This document shows, in pieces, positions 16,409 through 26,341 of a stretch of DNA of 58,339 bases; within the stretch, counting starts at the first letter, position 1, and each line of letters opens with the position of its first letter. A program made the position numbers and the translations under genes. Source of the stretch: CAISIP01 sp031383745 (lineage in GTDB: Bacteria > Pseudomonadota > Gammaproteobacteria > Burkholderiales > Burkholderiaceae_C); the NCBI GenBank assembly GCA_031383745.1, contig JANMZX010000200.1, positions 1-58,339 of the forward strand, in the 5' to 3' direction. The notes under the pieces are model-generated. The model saw only the letters and a list, made by a program, of their open reading frames with translations, was not told the DNA's origin and made no database searches.

Positions 16409-18436
16409 CTAATGGACAAGCGCCGCCGGCAGCGCAAAACAGAAAACCGTCCCCTGCGGGCTGGTGGTGAAGGTCAGCTGCCCGCCGTGCTGCTCGACCA
16501 CCGTGCGGCACAGGCTCAGGCCCAGGCCCATGCCCTCAGGCTTGGTGGTGAAAAACGGCGTGAACAGCCTGGCGGCTACGGGCTGCGGGATCCCTGGGCC
16601 GGTGTCGGTGACGGAAAACCCGATCCAGGACTGCGGGCCCGGGAGCCGGTCTCCGGACAGCGCCCGACGCACCTGCAGCGACAGCCGGCGCGGTGACTCG
16701 CCCGGCACATCCATCGCCTGCATCGCGTTGCGGGCCAGGTTCAACAGCACCTGTTCCACCATCGTCCGGTCGCACCAGATCGCCGGCAGATCGGGCTCCA
16801 GGAGGATCTGCATGCGCACCGACAGCTTGCGCGCCTGCAGGGCGACCAGCGGCATGATGGCATCGACCAGCGACTGCGGCGCGATCCATTCGCGCACCTG
16901 CTCGCGCCGGCGCACGAAGTCGTGCACGCTCTTGATCACCCGCCCGGCGCGCTGCGCCTGCTCGGCAATCTGCTGCAGAGCCTGCGTGATCAGCCCGAGC
17001 TGCTCCGGTGCGTGCACATCCTGCAGCATGTTGATCGAGCCGGCCGCGTAGCTCGAAATTGCCGCCAGCGGCTGGTTCAGTTCATGGCTGAGCAGCGAGG
17101 CCATCTCGCCGACGGTCGCCAGCCGGGCGGTTGCCTGCAGCCGCTCCTGGGAGGCGCGGGACAGCTCCTCCACCCTGCGCTGCTCGCTGATATCCAGCAC
17201 CGCGCTCATCCAGCCGGCCTGGCGGCCGATCGCGTCGATCAGCGGCGCCTCGAACACCATGACCGGGAAACGCGTCCCGTCCTTGCGCATGAAGACCGAC
17301 TCGAACCCCTCGCGCGGCGGCGACGCACCGGCCAGACGGATGACCTGGCGCTCACGGTACTCTTGCGCCAGTTCCGGCGGCCAGTACGGCGCATCCAGTT
17401 CAGGCCGCAGGAGTTCCTGCACGGTGAACCCCACCATCTGGCAGAACGCCGGGTTCACATAGGTGGTTCGACCCAGTTGGTCCCGCGCCCGCAGCCCGGT
17501 GACGAGTGAATCCTCCATCGCCTTGCGAAAGGCCAGCGCGTCGGCCAGGCCACGCTCCGCGCTCAGCCGGCGCCGGGTATCGCGGCCGAGCAGGACCAGC
17601 ACCGAGGCCAGCGCCAGCGTCATGGCGGCCACCATCGCAGTCAGGAAGTTGGGGAACAGGTCCGGTCCGCGACGCCAGCTGTCCAGGCGCAGCACCAGCG
17701 TGTGGCCGGGGAGGTCCATCAGCTGGGTGGCCGAATAGGAACGGTTGCCGCGCCGGGCGACGCCATGGAAAGCCAGTCGCGTACCGTCGGGCTCGTTGAA
17801 CATGACATCCTGGTTGCGCGCGAGCTGCCGCCCCACCATTTCGGTCAGCACCTCGTTCAAGGCATACGTCGCGACGAGGTAGCCGGCCTCCGGTCCGGCC
17901 GCAGCCAGTGGCACGCACAGCTCCATCACCTCCAGCCCCAGTCCGTCGTCCTGGGGCACGAAATAGGTTCGCGAATACGCCGGCCCGCTGGCGCGCAGGG
18001 CGTTGGCGCACGCCAATTGCACATCCGGCAGCGCATTGGCCCGGCCCAAGCGCTCGAACAGCGGCGCACGGTACGGCGTGTCTGCCTGCGCGACAGTGCC
18101 AAACGAACGGTCGCGCCATTCGATGCGCAGCAATTCGCGGTGCTCGCGCAGCATCGTCGCGGCCTCCGCGACCCAGCGTTCCGGCTGACCGGGATTGCGC
18201 GACTGCAAGGCCTGCAGCGACTGGACATTGCGCAGCAGGCCGCTGCGGATATCGCTGACCGCCTCCGCGGCATCGCGGTCCAGGCGGTCCTGCACCTGGC
18301 TGGACTCGTACCGCGCGGCCAGCCACACCAGCATCGCCAGCAATGCCACGATCAGCGTGACCAGCAGGCCCCACAGCCCCCAGCGGCGTGTGGCAGACCA
18401 CGCCGGCACGCCGGCCAGCGCAATGCGTCGCCTCAC
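16409..18436 (-). CDS. Membrane PAS-domain sensor histidine kinase
   Basis: A 675-residue sensor kinase. TM1 at about 20-42 and TM2 at about 264-284 flank a periplasmic sensor of some 220 residues. Then come a PAS domain (about 303-420, with TTYVNPAFCQMVGFT), a HisKA domain whose phospho-acceptor is His at about 451 (SLLSHELNQPLAAI), and an HATPase domain (DTGPGIP, then GMGLGLSLCRTVVEQHGG). The architecture resembles DctB/FixL-like kinases that pair with FixJ-type regulators. The gene overlaps the preceding amidase gene by 4 nt and is followed by the regulator. The ligand is unknown. Confidence 0.93.
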   Translation of the reverse strand: MRRRIALAGVPAWSATRRWGLWGLLVTLIVALLAMLVWLAARYESSQVQDRLDRDAAEAVSDIRSGLLRNVQSLQALQSRNPGQPERWVAEAATMLREHRELLRIEWRDRSFGTVAQADTPYRAPLFERLGRANALPDVQLACANALRASGPAYSRTYFVPQDDGLGLEVMELCVPLAAAGPEAGYLVATYALNEVLTEMVGRQLARNQDVMFNEPDGTRLAFHGVARRGNRSYSATQLMDLPGHTLVLRLDSWRRGPDLFPNFLTAMVAAMTLALASVLVLLGRDTRRRLSAERGLADALAFRKAMEDSLVTGLRARDQLGRTTYVNPAFCQMVGFTVQELLRPELDAPYWPPELAQEYRERQVIRLAGASPPREGFESVFMRKDGTRFPVMVFEAPLIDAIGRQAGWMSAVLDISEQRRVEELSRASQERLQATARLATVGEMASLLSHELNQPLAAISSYAAGSINMLQDVHAPEQLGLITQALQQIAEQAQRAGRVIKSVHDFVRRREQVREWIAPQSLVDAIMPLVALQARKLSVRMQILLEPDLPAIWCDRTMVEQVLLNLARNAMQAMDVPGESPRRLSLQVRRALSGDRLPGPQSWIGFSVTDTGPGIPQPVAARLFTPFFTTKPEGMGLGLSLCRTVVEQHGGQLTFTTSPQGTVFCFALPAALVH

Positions 18437-19278
18437 AACACCCGATGGTCCAGGGACGGCAGTTGCAGCCGCACCTCGCGCAGGCGCTGCTGTTCGAGCT
18501 CCACCACATCCACGCCAGGACCCTCTTCGCGGTCGCTCAGCACCTCGCCCCAGGGATCAACCTGCATCGAATGGCCCCAGGTGCGCCGGCCGTTGTCGTG
18601 CAGGCCGCCCTGCGCTGGCGCCGCCACATAGGCGAGGTTTTCGATCGCGCGCGCGCGCAGCAGCAGTTCCCAGTGGGCCATGCCCGTGGTGTGTGTGAAG
18701 GCGCTGGGCACCAGCAGCACATCTGCGTTGGCGGCGGCGTAATGCCGGTACAACTCCGGAAAACGCAGGTCGTAACACACGCTCAGGCCGATCCGCCAGG
18801 AATGCCCGTCGCGGGACGGCAATTCGAAACTCGCCGGTTGTGCGCCGCGCTGCAACACCCGCGATTCGTCATACCGCTCGCGACCGTTGTCGAAACGGAA
18901 CAGATGGATCTTGTCGTACCGCTGCACACACCGGCCCTGCGGCGAGAACACCAGCGAGCTGTTGAAAACGCGCGCCTCCGGCGCATCGGCGGGTGGCGCC
19001 TGCGGTACGGCGTCGCAGGAAATCGGCAGCGTGCCGCCGACGATCCACAGTCCGAGAGACCGCGCCGCATCGGCCAGGAATTCCTGTATCGGCCCGCTGC
19101 CGTAGGCTTCCTGAATCGCCAGCTTGTCGGTATCGCGCTGCCCCAACAGACAGAAATACTCGGGCAAGACCGCCAGTTCGGCGCCCGACTCGGCCGCCTG
19201 TGCCAGCAATGCCCGGGCGCTGGCCAGATTGGCCTGCACCGAGGTCGCCGATACCATCTGGATCGTTGCCAGCTTCAT
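18433..19278 (-). CDS. Carbon-nitrogen hydrolase (nitrilase superfamily, Nit1-like)
   Basis: A 281-residue cytoplasmic amidase of the nitrilase superfamily. The catalytic triad is visible: Glu at about 40 (ELAVLPEYF), Lys in RYDKIHLF and Cys in SVCYDLRFPE. The closest recognisable group is Nit1/NIT2-like omega- or deaminated-glutathione amidase, usually encoded next to the TIGR02099 gene in betaproteobacteria. Its start overlaps the yhdP stop (ATGA) and its stop overlaps the kinase start, so it is the second gene of a coupled chain. True nitrile hydrolysis is unlikely for this subgroup. Confidence 0.92.
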   Translation of the reverse strand: MKLATIQMVSATSVQANLASARALLAQAAESGAELAVLPEYFCLLGQRDTDKLAIQEAYGSGPIQEFLADAARSLGLWIVGGTLPISCDAVPQAPPADAPEARVFNSSLVFSPQGRCVQRYDKIHLFRFDNGRERYDESRVLQRGAQPASFELPSRDGHSWRIGLSVCYDLRFPELYRHYAAANADVLLVPSAFTHTTGMAHWELLLRARAIENLAYVAAPAQGGLHDNGRRTWGHSMQVDPWGEVLSDREEGPGVDVVELEQQRLREVRLQLPSLDHRVL

Positions 19279-22200
19279 TTGATTTCTCCGGTTTTCTTGT
19301 CGCCAGCTTCCGCGCTGGTTGCGTCCGCGTCGCCGGGCACGGTCCGGCGCGCGACCCGGGTGATCTTGGGATCGACCCAGCTGCCGTCAACATGGAACTC
19401 CTGGGTGGCAGCTTCCATCAGGGGCCGGCGCAGGAAGATCTGGGCCAGGAAGGAACCCAGGCCGATCGCCGGATTGATCGCAGTGGCGATCAGCGACGCG
19501 GTCCCGGCGTTGATCTCCGGCACCACCACCACGCGCAGGTCCTGGGTTTCGCGGGACAGGTCGGCCTTGCCGTCCATCAGCACGGCGGCGTTGACGCCCT
19601 TCATCTGCAGGTTGTTGGACAACGCGATGCCGCGTTCGATCCGGACATCACCACGCACGAAGTCAAACGCGAAACCCTCGGTGAAGACATCCCGGAAATC
19701 GAGCGCCAGCCGCCGCGGCAGCGATTGCAGGCTCAGCACCCCCAGCAGCTTGGCCAGACCCGGGTCAGCCTTGAGAAACTGGCCGTTCTCGATATTGACA
19801 TTGAAGGCACCGCCCAGCGACGCGTAATCCAGCGTCAGCGGCGACCCGGCCCACGCCACCTGGCCTTCCAGGCTGCCTTTGCCGCGCCGGACCACATCCT
19901 TCATGCCAAAACGCGCCAGCAGATCCCCCGAATTCGCCACGTCCAGGCGGAAATTCATGACGGTGCGCCGCGGCTCCGCGGCGCCACCGGCGATCGGCGC
20001 ACCGGCACCCGCCTGCGCATTGATCGCCGCCCAGTTGCCCGACGCGCGCAACACCGCCTCGGGCAGGGTGATATCGAACTTGTTCAGCCGCCATTCGCGC
20101 ACGCCACCGTCACGCGCCGCCACCAGCCGGTTGACAGCGTCGATCTCCACCCGGCCCAGCCGCTTGCCGCGCAGGTCCAGGTCTTCCACGACGATGTCCA
20201 GCGCCGGAATGCTGCCCGGCTGGTCGTCCAGCATGGTCTCCACCTCCTTGGCCGACGCCGGTGCCAGCGTCAGGCGCGACAACCTGGCAAACAGGCGGCC
20301 AGCGCCCGGGCCCACCGGCTGGCGGTACTCCACGTAACCGTTGAGCTCGGCCGCGTCCAGGTTTGCGCGCCACACCTGACCCTCCCTGGCACCGCCCAGC
20401 ACCACGTCATGCAGCCGCCGCCCGGCGGTGCGCAGTTCGCGCGCGCGCACCGCGACGACCGTGGGCAGGTAGGTGCGCGTCGCGACACTCTGCCCACCAC
20501 CAGAGGCCGCCGGATCCAGCTCGGCCAGGCTGGTGCCGGCGGCCTCGGCCAGCACGGCGCCCCAGGCGTCGACGTCGACGCTGCCCAGATTGATATTGGC
20601 CACCACGCCTTCCGCAGGCAGCGGCGCCGACTCGTCAGGCGACAGCCCGACAGCGATCGCGCCGCGCAACACCCGTGGCTCGGCACCCGACAGGTCGCGC
20701 ACGTAGGTGACCGAGCCGACGCGCCCGAAATCGGCCACGAGCTGGTCCTGCAGCCGCACACGCCCGCCAGGGCCCGGCAGCAGCGATTCGCGCACCAGCG
20801 CGGACTCCAGCCGCATCGGCAGGGCCGCGTCAGCGGTCTTGGCCAGCGGGGCCGGCAGGTCCAGCGACATGCCCACCAGGGAGCTGGACACCGATATCTC
20901 CGGCACCGATGCCCGCAGCGCCAGGTTCGCCACATACGCTGCGCTGCCACTGGCGCGTTGTGCCAGACGCGCGACAAGCCCGAGTTCGCGCGCCTGGCGC
21001 AGGCCGTCGGCACTCGCAACGCCCTGGATCCGGATCGCCACGCTGGGGGCAAGGCGCGTCGCCGACGTGTTGGACGGCGCCACCGCCAGGGTGCCACCGT
21101 CCAGACGCACGTCGCCGCCCAACATGCGGCCCTGCACTGCGGCCAGCGAAAAACCGGCCTCGGTGAAACCGACCGTTCCGCGTCCACGCGCCAGGCGCGG
21201 AATGTCGGGTGACAACTGGACGTCATTGCCCGCCAGCACCAGGCTTCCCTGCAGCGTCGACTTGTCCAGTGCATGGATGGGCAGGGTCAGCTTCAGGCGC
21301 GCTTCGGCGTTGCCGGTCACACTGGCGCGGGCCAGCGCGTTGCCGCTCATCGCACCCAGCGGCGACCCATTGACCACGGCCAGCAGATCGGCCAGCGGGC
21401 CCCGCGTGTCGAAACCTGTCACCACCACGGCCGGCTGCGTCAGGTCGACGATCTGCATCTCGGCCCTGGAGACCTGTACCGCCGGCAGGCCCTGCAGGCT
21501 GGCCCTGGCGCCGCGGACCTGCAGGCTCTTGCGGTCGAATACCAGTTCGCCCGCGACCTGGTTGAGCACTGGCCAGGGCAAGCTGTCGGCGCTCTGGTAG
21601 GCGCGCGGGACATACGCCAGGATGCCGTCCCGGATGTCGGCGGTGATCGAGAACTCGCCCTGCTTCGGGTCCGCGAACGGCATGTCCCACAGGTCGCCGC
21701 GTACCCGGAACCGGACCCGGGGGGACGTTCCGCCCAGCACCGCGTCACGGACATAGTCGCGAACCTCCTGGTGCAGCACCAGCGGCAGGTAGCGGTACAC
21801 CCGTGTTCCGCTGGCACGTGTGAGGTTTCCCTGCAGGTCCAGCACCCCTGGAAAACGCGCCCGACCCTGTGCCCGCAACGGGTCGCCGGTCTGCCATTTG
21901 AGCTGCAACTCGCCTTCGGCGTCCTGGTTGGAGAACCGCATCCTGGGGATCTGGACCAGCAGCCTGTCCTTGTCGCGCTGCCAGGCCACGTCGGCCACCA
22001 GTTGCGTCAGCGGAATGACCGGTTCCTCGAACACCCCCGGCAGCGTGATCGAACCAGCCTGCAGCGCCACGCTGGCGTGGCCGGAGGTCTCGTTCAGATC
22101 GAAATCCAGTGCAGCGCCGCGGATGCCGGGTATACCAACGGTCGGCTCGGTGCCGGCGCCGGCGGCTGGCTGCGCCTGCAATTCCAGCTGCTGGACCCGC

Positions 22201-23453
22201 CCCTGCACCTGGTACTGGTCGATCGCGCCTGTCGGGCCTTGCCATTTGGCCTTGAGGCGCTCGACCAGCCCGCGCGGGGCGTGGCGCACCAGCGCGTCAT
22301 GCGCCTGGGCGCCCAGGGGCAGACGGCTTGCGATCTGCGTCAATGCGGCCAGGTCCAGACGGTCGGCGACCAGTTCGCCGTGCGCGGCGCGCGACGCATT
22401 GGCATCGGTCTGCGTCAACTGGATGTTGCCCCCCGGCCAACGCTGCCCCCGCGCCGTGTCGAAGGCGAGATCCCGGGTGGAGAGCTCGAAAGATCCCGGC
22501 AAGAACCTGGCGCCCAGTTGCCCCGACATCGACGCGAGTTGCAGCGGCTCCAGCGCCGGATCGAGCCGCGTCCAGACGTCGGCCAACGCGAGATCGGCAG
22601 TCGCGGCGACCACCTTGGCACGGCGCACATCCACCCAGGCCCGCACCGCGCCGCGTCCCTGCTGGATGTCCACGCCCAGGTCGGCGTACCGCTTGAGGTG
22701 CGACACATCGATGCGCGAAAAGTCGGCGAATGCCTGACCTGACCATTCGCGCCAACGCCCGTTGTCCATGGACAGGAACGGCTGCTCGAATCGCGCAGCC
22801 AACCCAAAACGATCACCCCAATCCGGCGGTGGCGTGGCATCGAGACGCAGCTCGTGGCGGCGCGCTCGGTTGCGCAGGACCAGGTCGACATCGCGCAGGG
22901 CCAGCGTCGGCACACCGCGCAACTCGTCGGTCCACAACACGGTCCCGTGGCGGATCACGAACTCGGGTTGTGAGAAGACCTGGTCCAGCAGGCGCCCGTC
23001 TGATCCCTGGCCGCGCGACACGTCCAGGCCCGCGACGAAGAACCGGCCGTCAGCCGCCCGGCGCACATCGAGTGTGGGGCGGTCCACATACAGCTGGTCG
23101 AACTGCAGGTTCAGCACGGACCGGGGCGACAGCGAGAACAGCACCCGCGGCAGGCGCAGCGCCTCGCGGCCCTGCGCGTCGAACAGGCGCACATTGACCA
23201 GCTCGAACGCCGGGATCATCCCCGTCGAGTAGGCCGATATCTCCTCGATCCGCACCGTGACACCGAGCGCCCGCGTGGCACTGGCCTCGAGCTGCGGGCG
23301 AAGCTCGCCGATTCGCGGCACAATGAACAGATGCAGTGCGCCCCATCCCGCCGCGAACAAGAACCACGCCAGCAGCAGCAGGCCCAGCGACCACCGCACG
23401 ACGAAGGCGAAAGCCTTCAATAGTGGCGATGGCTTTGGAGTCAGGGCATCCAT
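19275..23453 (-). CDS. yhdP: YhdP family protein (TIGR02099, AsmA-like)
   Basis: A very large inner-membrane-anchored periplasmic protein (1392 residues). A single N-terminal TM segment (about 18-40, VVRWSLGLLLLAWFLFAAGW) is followed by a long repetitive beta-rich region typical of AsmA-like/repeating-beta-groove proteins. The conserved C-terminal AsmA part includes FDFVRGDVRIERGIALSNNL and NPAIGLGSFLAQIFLRRPL. Known family members move phospholipids between the inner and outer membranes; that role is taken from the family. It is divergent from glnE with only 27 nt between the starts, and heads the yhdP-amidase-kinase-regulator chain. Confidence 0.94.
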   Translation of the reverse strand: MDALTPKPSPLLKAFAFVVRWSLGLLLLAWFLFAAGWGALHLFIVPRIGELRPQLEASATRALGVTVRIEEISAYSTGMIPAFELVNVRLFDAQGREALRLPRVLFSLSPRSVLNLQFDQLYVDRPTLDVRRAADGRFFVAGLDVSRGQGSDGRLLDQVFSQPEFVIRHGTVLWTDELRGVPTLALRDVDLVLRNRARRHELRLDATPPPDWGDRFGLAARFEQPFLSMDNGRWREWSGQAFADFSRIDVSHLKRYADLGVDIQQGRGAVRAWVDVRRAKVVAATADLALADVWTRLDPALEPLQLASMSGQLGARFLPGSFELSTRDLAFDTARGQRWPGGNIQLTQTDANASRAAHGELVADRLDLAALTQIASRLPLGAQAHDALVRHAPRGLVERLKAKWQGPTGAIDQYQVQGRVQQLELQAQPAAGAGTEPTVGIPGIRGAALDFDLNETSGHASVALQAGSITLPGVFEEPVIPLTQLVADVAWQRDKDRLLVQIPRMRFSNQDAEGELQLKWQTGDPLRAQGRARFPGVLDLQGNLTRASGTRVYRYLPLVLHQEVRDYVRDAVLGGTSPRVRFRVRGDLWDMPFADPKQGEFSITADIRDGILAYVPRAYQSADSLPWPVLNQVAGELVFDRKSLQVRGARASLQGLPAVQVSRAEMQIVDLTQPAVVVTGFDTRGPLADLLAVVNGSPLGAMSGNALARASVTGNAEARLKLTLPIHALDKSTLQGSLVLAGNDVQLSPDIPRLARGRGTVGFTEAGFSLAAVQGRMLGGDVRLDGGTLAVAPSNTSATRLAPSVAIRIQGVASADGLRQARELGLVARLAQRASGSAAYVANLALRASVPEISVSSSLVGMSLDLPAPLAKTADAALPMRLESALVRESLLPGPGGRVRLQDQLVADFGRVGSVTYVRDLSGAEPRVLRGAIAVGLSPDESAPLPAEGVVANINLGSVDVDAWGAVLAEAAGTSLAELDPAASGGGQSVATRTYLPTVVAVRARELRTAGRRLHDVVLGGAREGQVWRANLDAAELNGYVEYRQPVGPGAGRLFARLSRLTLAPASAKEVETMLDDQPGSIPALDIVVEDLDLRGKRLGRVEIDAVNRLVAARDGGVREWRLNKFDITLPEAVLRASGNWAAINAQAGAGAPIAGGAAEPRRTVMNFRLDVANSGDLLARFGMKDVVRRGKGSLEGQVAWAGSPLTLDYASLGGAFNVNIENGQFLKADPGLAKLLGVLSLQSLPRRLALDFRDVFTEGFAFDFVRGDVRIERGIALSNNLQMKGVNAAVLMDGKADLSRETQDLRVVVVPEINAGTASLIATAINPAIGLGSFLAQIFLRRPLMEAATQEFHVDGSWVDPKITRVARRTVPGDADATSAEAGDKKTGEIK

Positions 23454-23480
23454 GGTGAGACAGGCATTCGGTCAAGAATT

Positions 23481-26225
23481 ATGACCCCCAACGGTCAGCA
23501 CGCCCCCCCCGTTCCAACGACAGCCACCTACCCGCGTTTTGGCCAAAGGGTGCGTCGACGTTACCCGGTAGAAGCCGCCCTGCTCGCGACCGGCCTGCCG
23601 GACCGCCAGGGCATGGCTGCGCTGTGTACACGACTGTGCGCGGGTGGCCTGGAGATGCCGGCAGCGCTGCGTGTCACCCGCCAGCTGGTACTGGAGCGCC
23701 TGATGACGCTCGACTGCACCGGCCAGGCGTCGGTGCAGCAGGTGACCGGCGCCATGACGACGCTGGCCGAGCTGGCGCTCGACATGGTGTGTGTGCAGGC
23801 GCAATCCGACCTGGACCGCCAGTTCGGAGCGCCGCTGGGCGAGGACGGGCAACGTGCACGGCTGTGGGTGGTGGGGATGGGCAAGCTGGGTGCGCGCGAG
23901 CTCAACGTATCGAGCGACATCGACCTGATCTATGTCTACGACTCGGATGGCGAAACCTGCGGCAACAGCGAAGGCCGCAACCGGATCTCGAACCAGGAGT
24001 ATTTCAGCAAGGTCGTCCGATCGATCTACAGCCTGATCGGCGACACCACGGAACATGGCTTCGTGTTCCGGGTCGACCTGGCACTGCGCCCCAACGGCAC
24101 CTCTGGCCCGGCGGCGATATCGCTGGGCGCGCTCGAGGAGTACTTCCATGTGCAGGGCCGCGAATGGGAGCGCTTTGCCTGGCTCAAGAGTCGCGTGGTC
24201 GCTCCCCTTGACTGCGTGGCGAGCGGCTCGGCCGGCAACCTGCGCTCGGTGGTGCTGTCCTTCGTGTTCCGGCGCTACCTGGACTACAACGTGTTCGACG
24301 CGCTGCGTGTGCTGCATCGACAGATCCGCGAGCATGCGGCCCGGCGCAGCGCCGGGCACCCCGAACGCACCAATGATGTCAAGCTGTCACGCGGCGGCAT
24401 CCGTGAAATCGAGTTCATCGTGCAGTTGCTGCAGGTCGTGCGCGGCGGCCAGTTCCCGGAACTGCGCACCCGTGCCACGCTCGACGCCCTGCCACGACTG
24501 GCGCGGGCCGGGCTGATGTCGGCGGCCACGGCGGCTGCTTTGGCGACGGCGTATGTGTTCCTGCGTTGTCTCGAACACCGCATCCAGTATCTGGACGACC
24601 TGCAGACCCATGTGCTGCCGACCCACGACGGTGACCTGGCGTGGCTGGCCGAGGCCATGGGGCACGGCGACACCCGGCCGTTTCTGGCCGAAATCGACCG
24701 GCACCGCGAGGTGGTCGCTCAGGAGTTCGATGCCCTGCTGGGGGGCGGGCAGGCGGAATGCAAGTCGTGCAACGGTGGCACTGCCAGTGCCGCGGCGCCG
24801 ACCGATTTCACCGATTTCCTGGAGGGACTGCCGGCCAGCTTTCGCGAACGGGTCGGCGCGTGGCGCGGGCATCCACGATTCCTGGCCTTGCGCGACGAGT
24901 CGCGCCAGCGCCTGATGCGGCTGCTGGCGCGCACCACCTCCTGGATACGCGACGGGTCCGTGAGCGAACAGGCCGGTATTCGCCTGGCCGACTGGATCGA
25001 GCCCCTGCTGCGACGCGAGAGTTACCTGGCATTGCTGCTGGAACGTCCGGCGGTCCACCAGCGCCTGCTGCGCCTGCTGGGCAACGCCCGCTGGCCGGCG
25101 CGTTACCTGCTCCTGCACCCGGGTGTGATCGATGAACTGGCCAACGACACGATGCTGGGTGAGCGTTTCGAACCGCAGGAGTTCGAACATGAACTCGACC
25201 ACCGGCGGGCGGCGCTGGCCAGCACCGGCGAGGACGACGACGAGGCGCTGCTCAACCTGCTGCGCCGCGCCCACCATGCGGAGGTGTTCCGCACCCTGGC
25301 TCGCGACGTGGAAGGCCGGTTGACGGTGGAGCAGGTGGCTGACGACCTGAGCGCGCTGGCGCAAAGCATCCTGCGGGCCACGACCCGGTGGTGCTGGGAT
25401 CGCACCCGTCAGCGGTACCGTGAGGAACCGCAGTTCGCGATCATCGCCTACGGAAAGCTCGGCGGCAAGGAGCTGGGGTATGGCAGCGACCTGGATATCG
25501 TGTTTGTGTACGACGACCCCGATGAACGCGCGCCGGAGGCCTATGCAGCGCTGGTCAGGAAGCTGATCAACTGGCTGACGGTCAAGACCGGCGAGGGTGA
25601 CCTGTACGAAATCGACACCGCGCTGCGCCCGAACGGCAATTCGGGCTTGCTGGTAAGCACGTTCGAGGCCTACGCCAATTACCAGCAGCAGCGCGGAAGC
25701 AACACCGCCTGGACATGGGAGCACCAGGCCATGACGCGTGCCCGGTTCGTGCTGGGCAGCGCGTCGATGCAGGAGCGCTTCGACCGGATTCGCGCCGCCG
25801 TGATCACCGCGCCGCGCGATCTCGCCGACCTGCAGGCCCAAATCATCGGCATGCGCGCCAAGGTGCGTGCCGCGCACCGGGTCGATCCGGAAAAGTTCGA
25901 TGTCAAGCACAGCCTTGGCGGCATGGTGGATGCCGAGTTCGTGGTGCAGTACCTGGTGTTGTCGCAGGCCGCCAAGCACCCTGGCCTGATCGACAACGTG
26001 GGCAACATCGCCTTGCTGCAAAGGGCGCAGGACGCCGGGCTGCTGCCCGACGGTATCGGGACGGCCGCCGCCCAGGCGTACCGCGAATTGCGACGCGTCC
26101 AGCACCATGCCCGCCTGAACGAGGAACCGACCCAGGTCGCGGCTGCGCAGTTGTCGGGCCCGCGAGAGGCGGTCCTCGCATTGTGGGCGGCTGTGTTTGG
26201 TCGGGCGAACGCCGCCGGCGCCTGA
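23481..26225 (+). CDS. glnE: Bifunctional glutamine synthetase adenylyltransferase/deadenylase
   Basis: GlnE adds AMP to, and removes it from, glutamine synthetase in response to PII and glutamine. The 914-residue product carries two nucleotidyltransferase domains: an N-terminal one with GMGKLGARELN and SSDIDLIYVY (about 132-153), and a C-terminal one with YGKLGGKELGYGSDLDIVF (about 656-676). Each is followed by a GlnD/PII-uridylyltransferase-type helical domain. Length and layout are normal. The start ATG at 23481 is 27 nt from the divergent yhdP start, so the promoter must overlap that gene. Confidence 0.96.
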   Translation: MTPNGQHAPPVPTTATYPRFGQRVRRRYPVEAALLATGLPDRQGMAALCTRLCAGGLEMPAALRVTRQLVLERLMTLDCTGQASVQQVTGAMTTLAELALDMVCVQAQSDLDRQFGAPLGEDGQRARLWVVGMGKLGARELNVSSDIDLIYVYDSDGETCGNSEGRNRISNQEYFSKVVRSIYSLIGDTTEHGFVFRVDLALRPNGTSGPAAISLGALEEYFHVQGREWERFAWLKSRVVAPLDCVASGSAGNLRSVVLSFVFRRYLDYNVFDALRVLHRQIREHAARRSAGHPERTNDVKLSRGGIREIEFIVQLLQVVRGGQFPELRTRATLDALPRLARAGLMSAATAAALATAYVFLRCLEHRIQYLDDLQTHVLPTHDGDLAWLAEAMGHGDTRPFLAEIDRHREVVAQEFDALLGGGQAECKSCNGGTASAAAPTDFTDFLEGLPASFRERVGAWRGHPRFLALRDESRQRLMRLLARTTSWIRDGSVSEQAGIRLADWIEPLLRRESYLALLLERPAVHQRLLRLLGNARWPARYLLLHPGVIDELANDTMLGERFEPQEFEHELDHRRAALASTGEDDDEALLNLLRRAHHAEVFRTLARDVEGRLTVEQVADDLSALAQSILRATTRWCWDRTRQRYREEPQFAIIAYGKLGGKELGYGSDLDIVFVYDDPDERAPEAYAALVRKLINWLTVKTGEGDLYEIDTALRPNGNSGLLVSTFEAYANYQQQRGSNTAWTWEHQAMTRARFVLGSASMQERFDRIRAAVITAPRDLADLQAQIIGMRAKVRAAHRVDPEKFDVKHSLGGMVDAEFVVQYLVLSQAAKHPGLIDNVGNIALLQRAQDAGLLPDGIGTAAAQAYRELRRVQHHARLNEEPTQVAAAQLSGPREAVLALWAAVFGRANAAGA

Positions 26226-26229
26226 GGAA

Positions 26230-26270
26230 AAGCCCGAAAAAACCGGTATTTGCCCCGGTGGTTCGGGCTT
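26230..26270 (+). terminator. Hairpin after glnE
   Basis: A 9-bp perfect inverted repeat, AAGCCCGAA (26230-26238) and TTCGGGCTT (26262-26270), encloses a second pairing, ACCGG with CCGGT, giving a strong interrupted stem just after the glnE stop. No T-run follows on the plus strand and only TTTT on the minus strand, so termination is plausible but imperfect. Confidence 0.45.
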
Positions 26271-26341
26271 GAAAGCTGCCAAGTGGACGTAAGCTTGAGC
26301 TTGCCGGTGTGCCTTGCGCCCGGCCCAATCCTCCACCAGCC

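Noticed and set aside
24387..26336. A 649-codon minus-strand frame opposite glnE
   Set aside because: Antisense shadow of glnE; no recognisable domain and biased Gln/Arg/Val composition.
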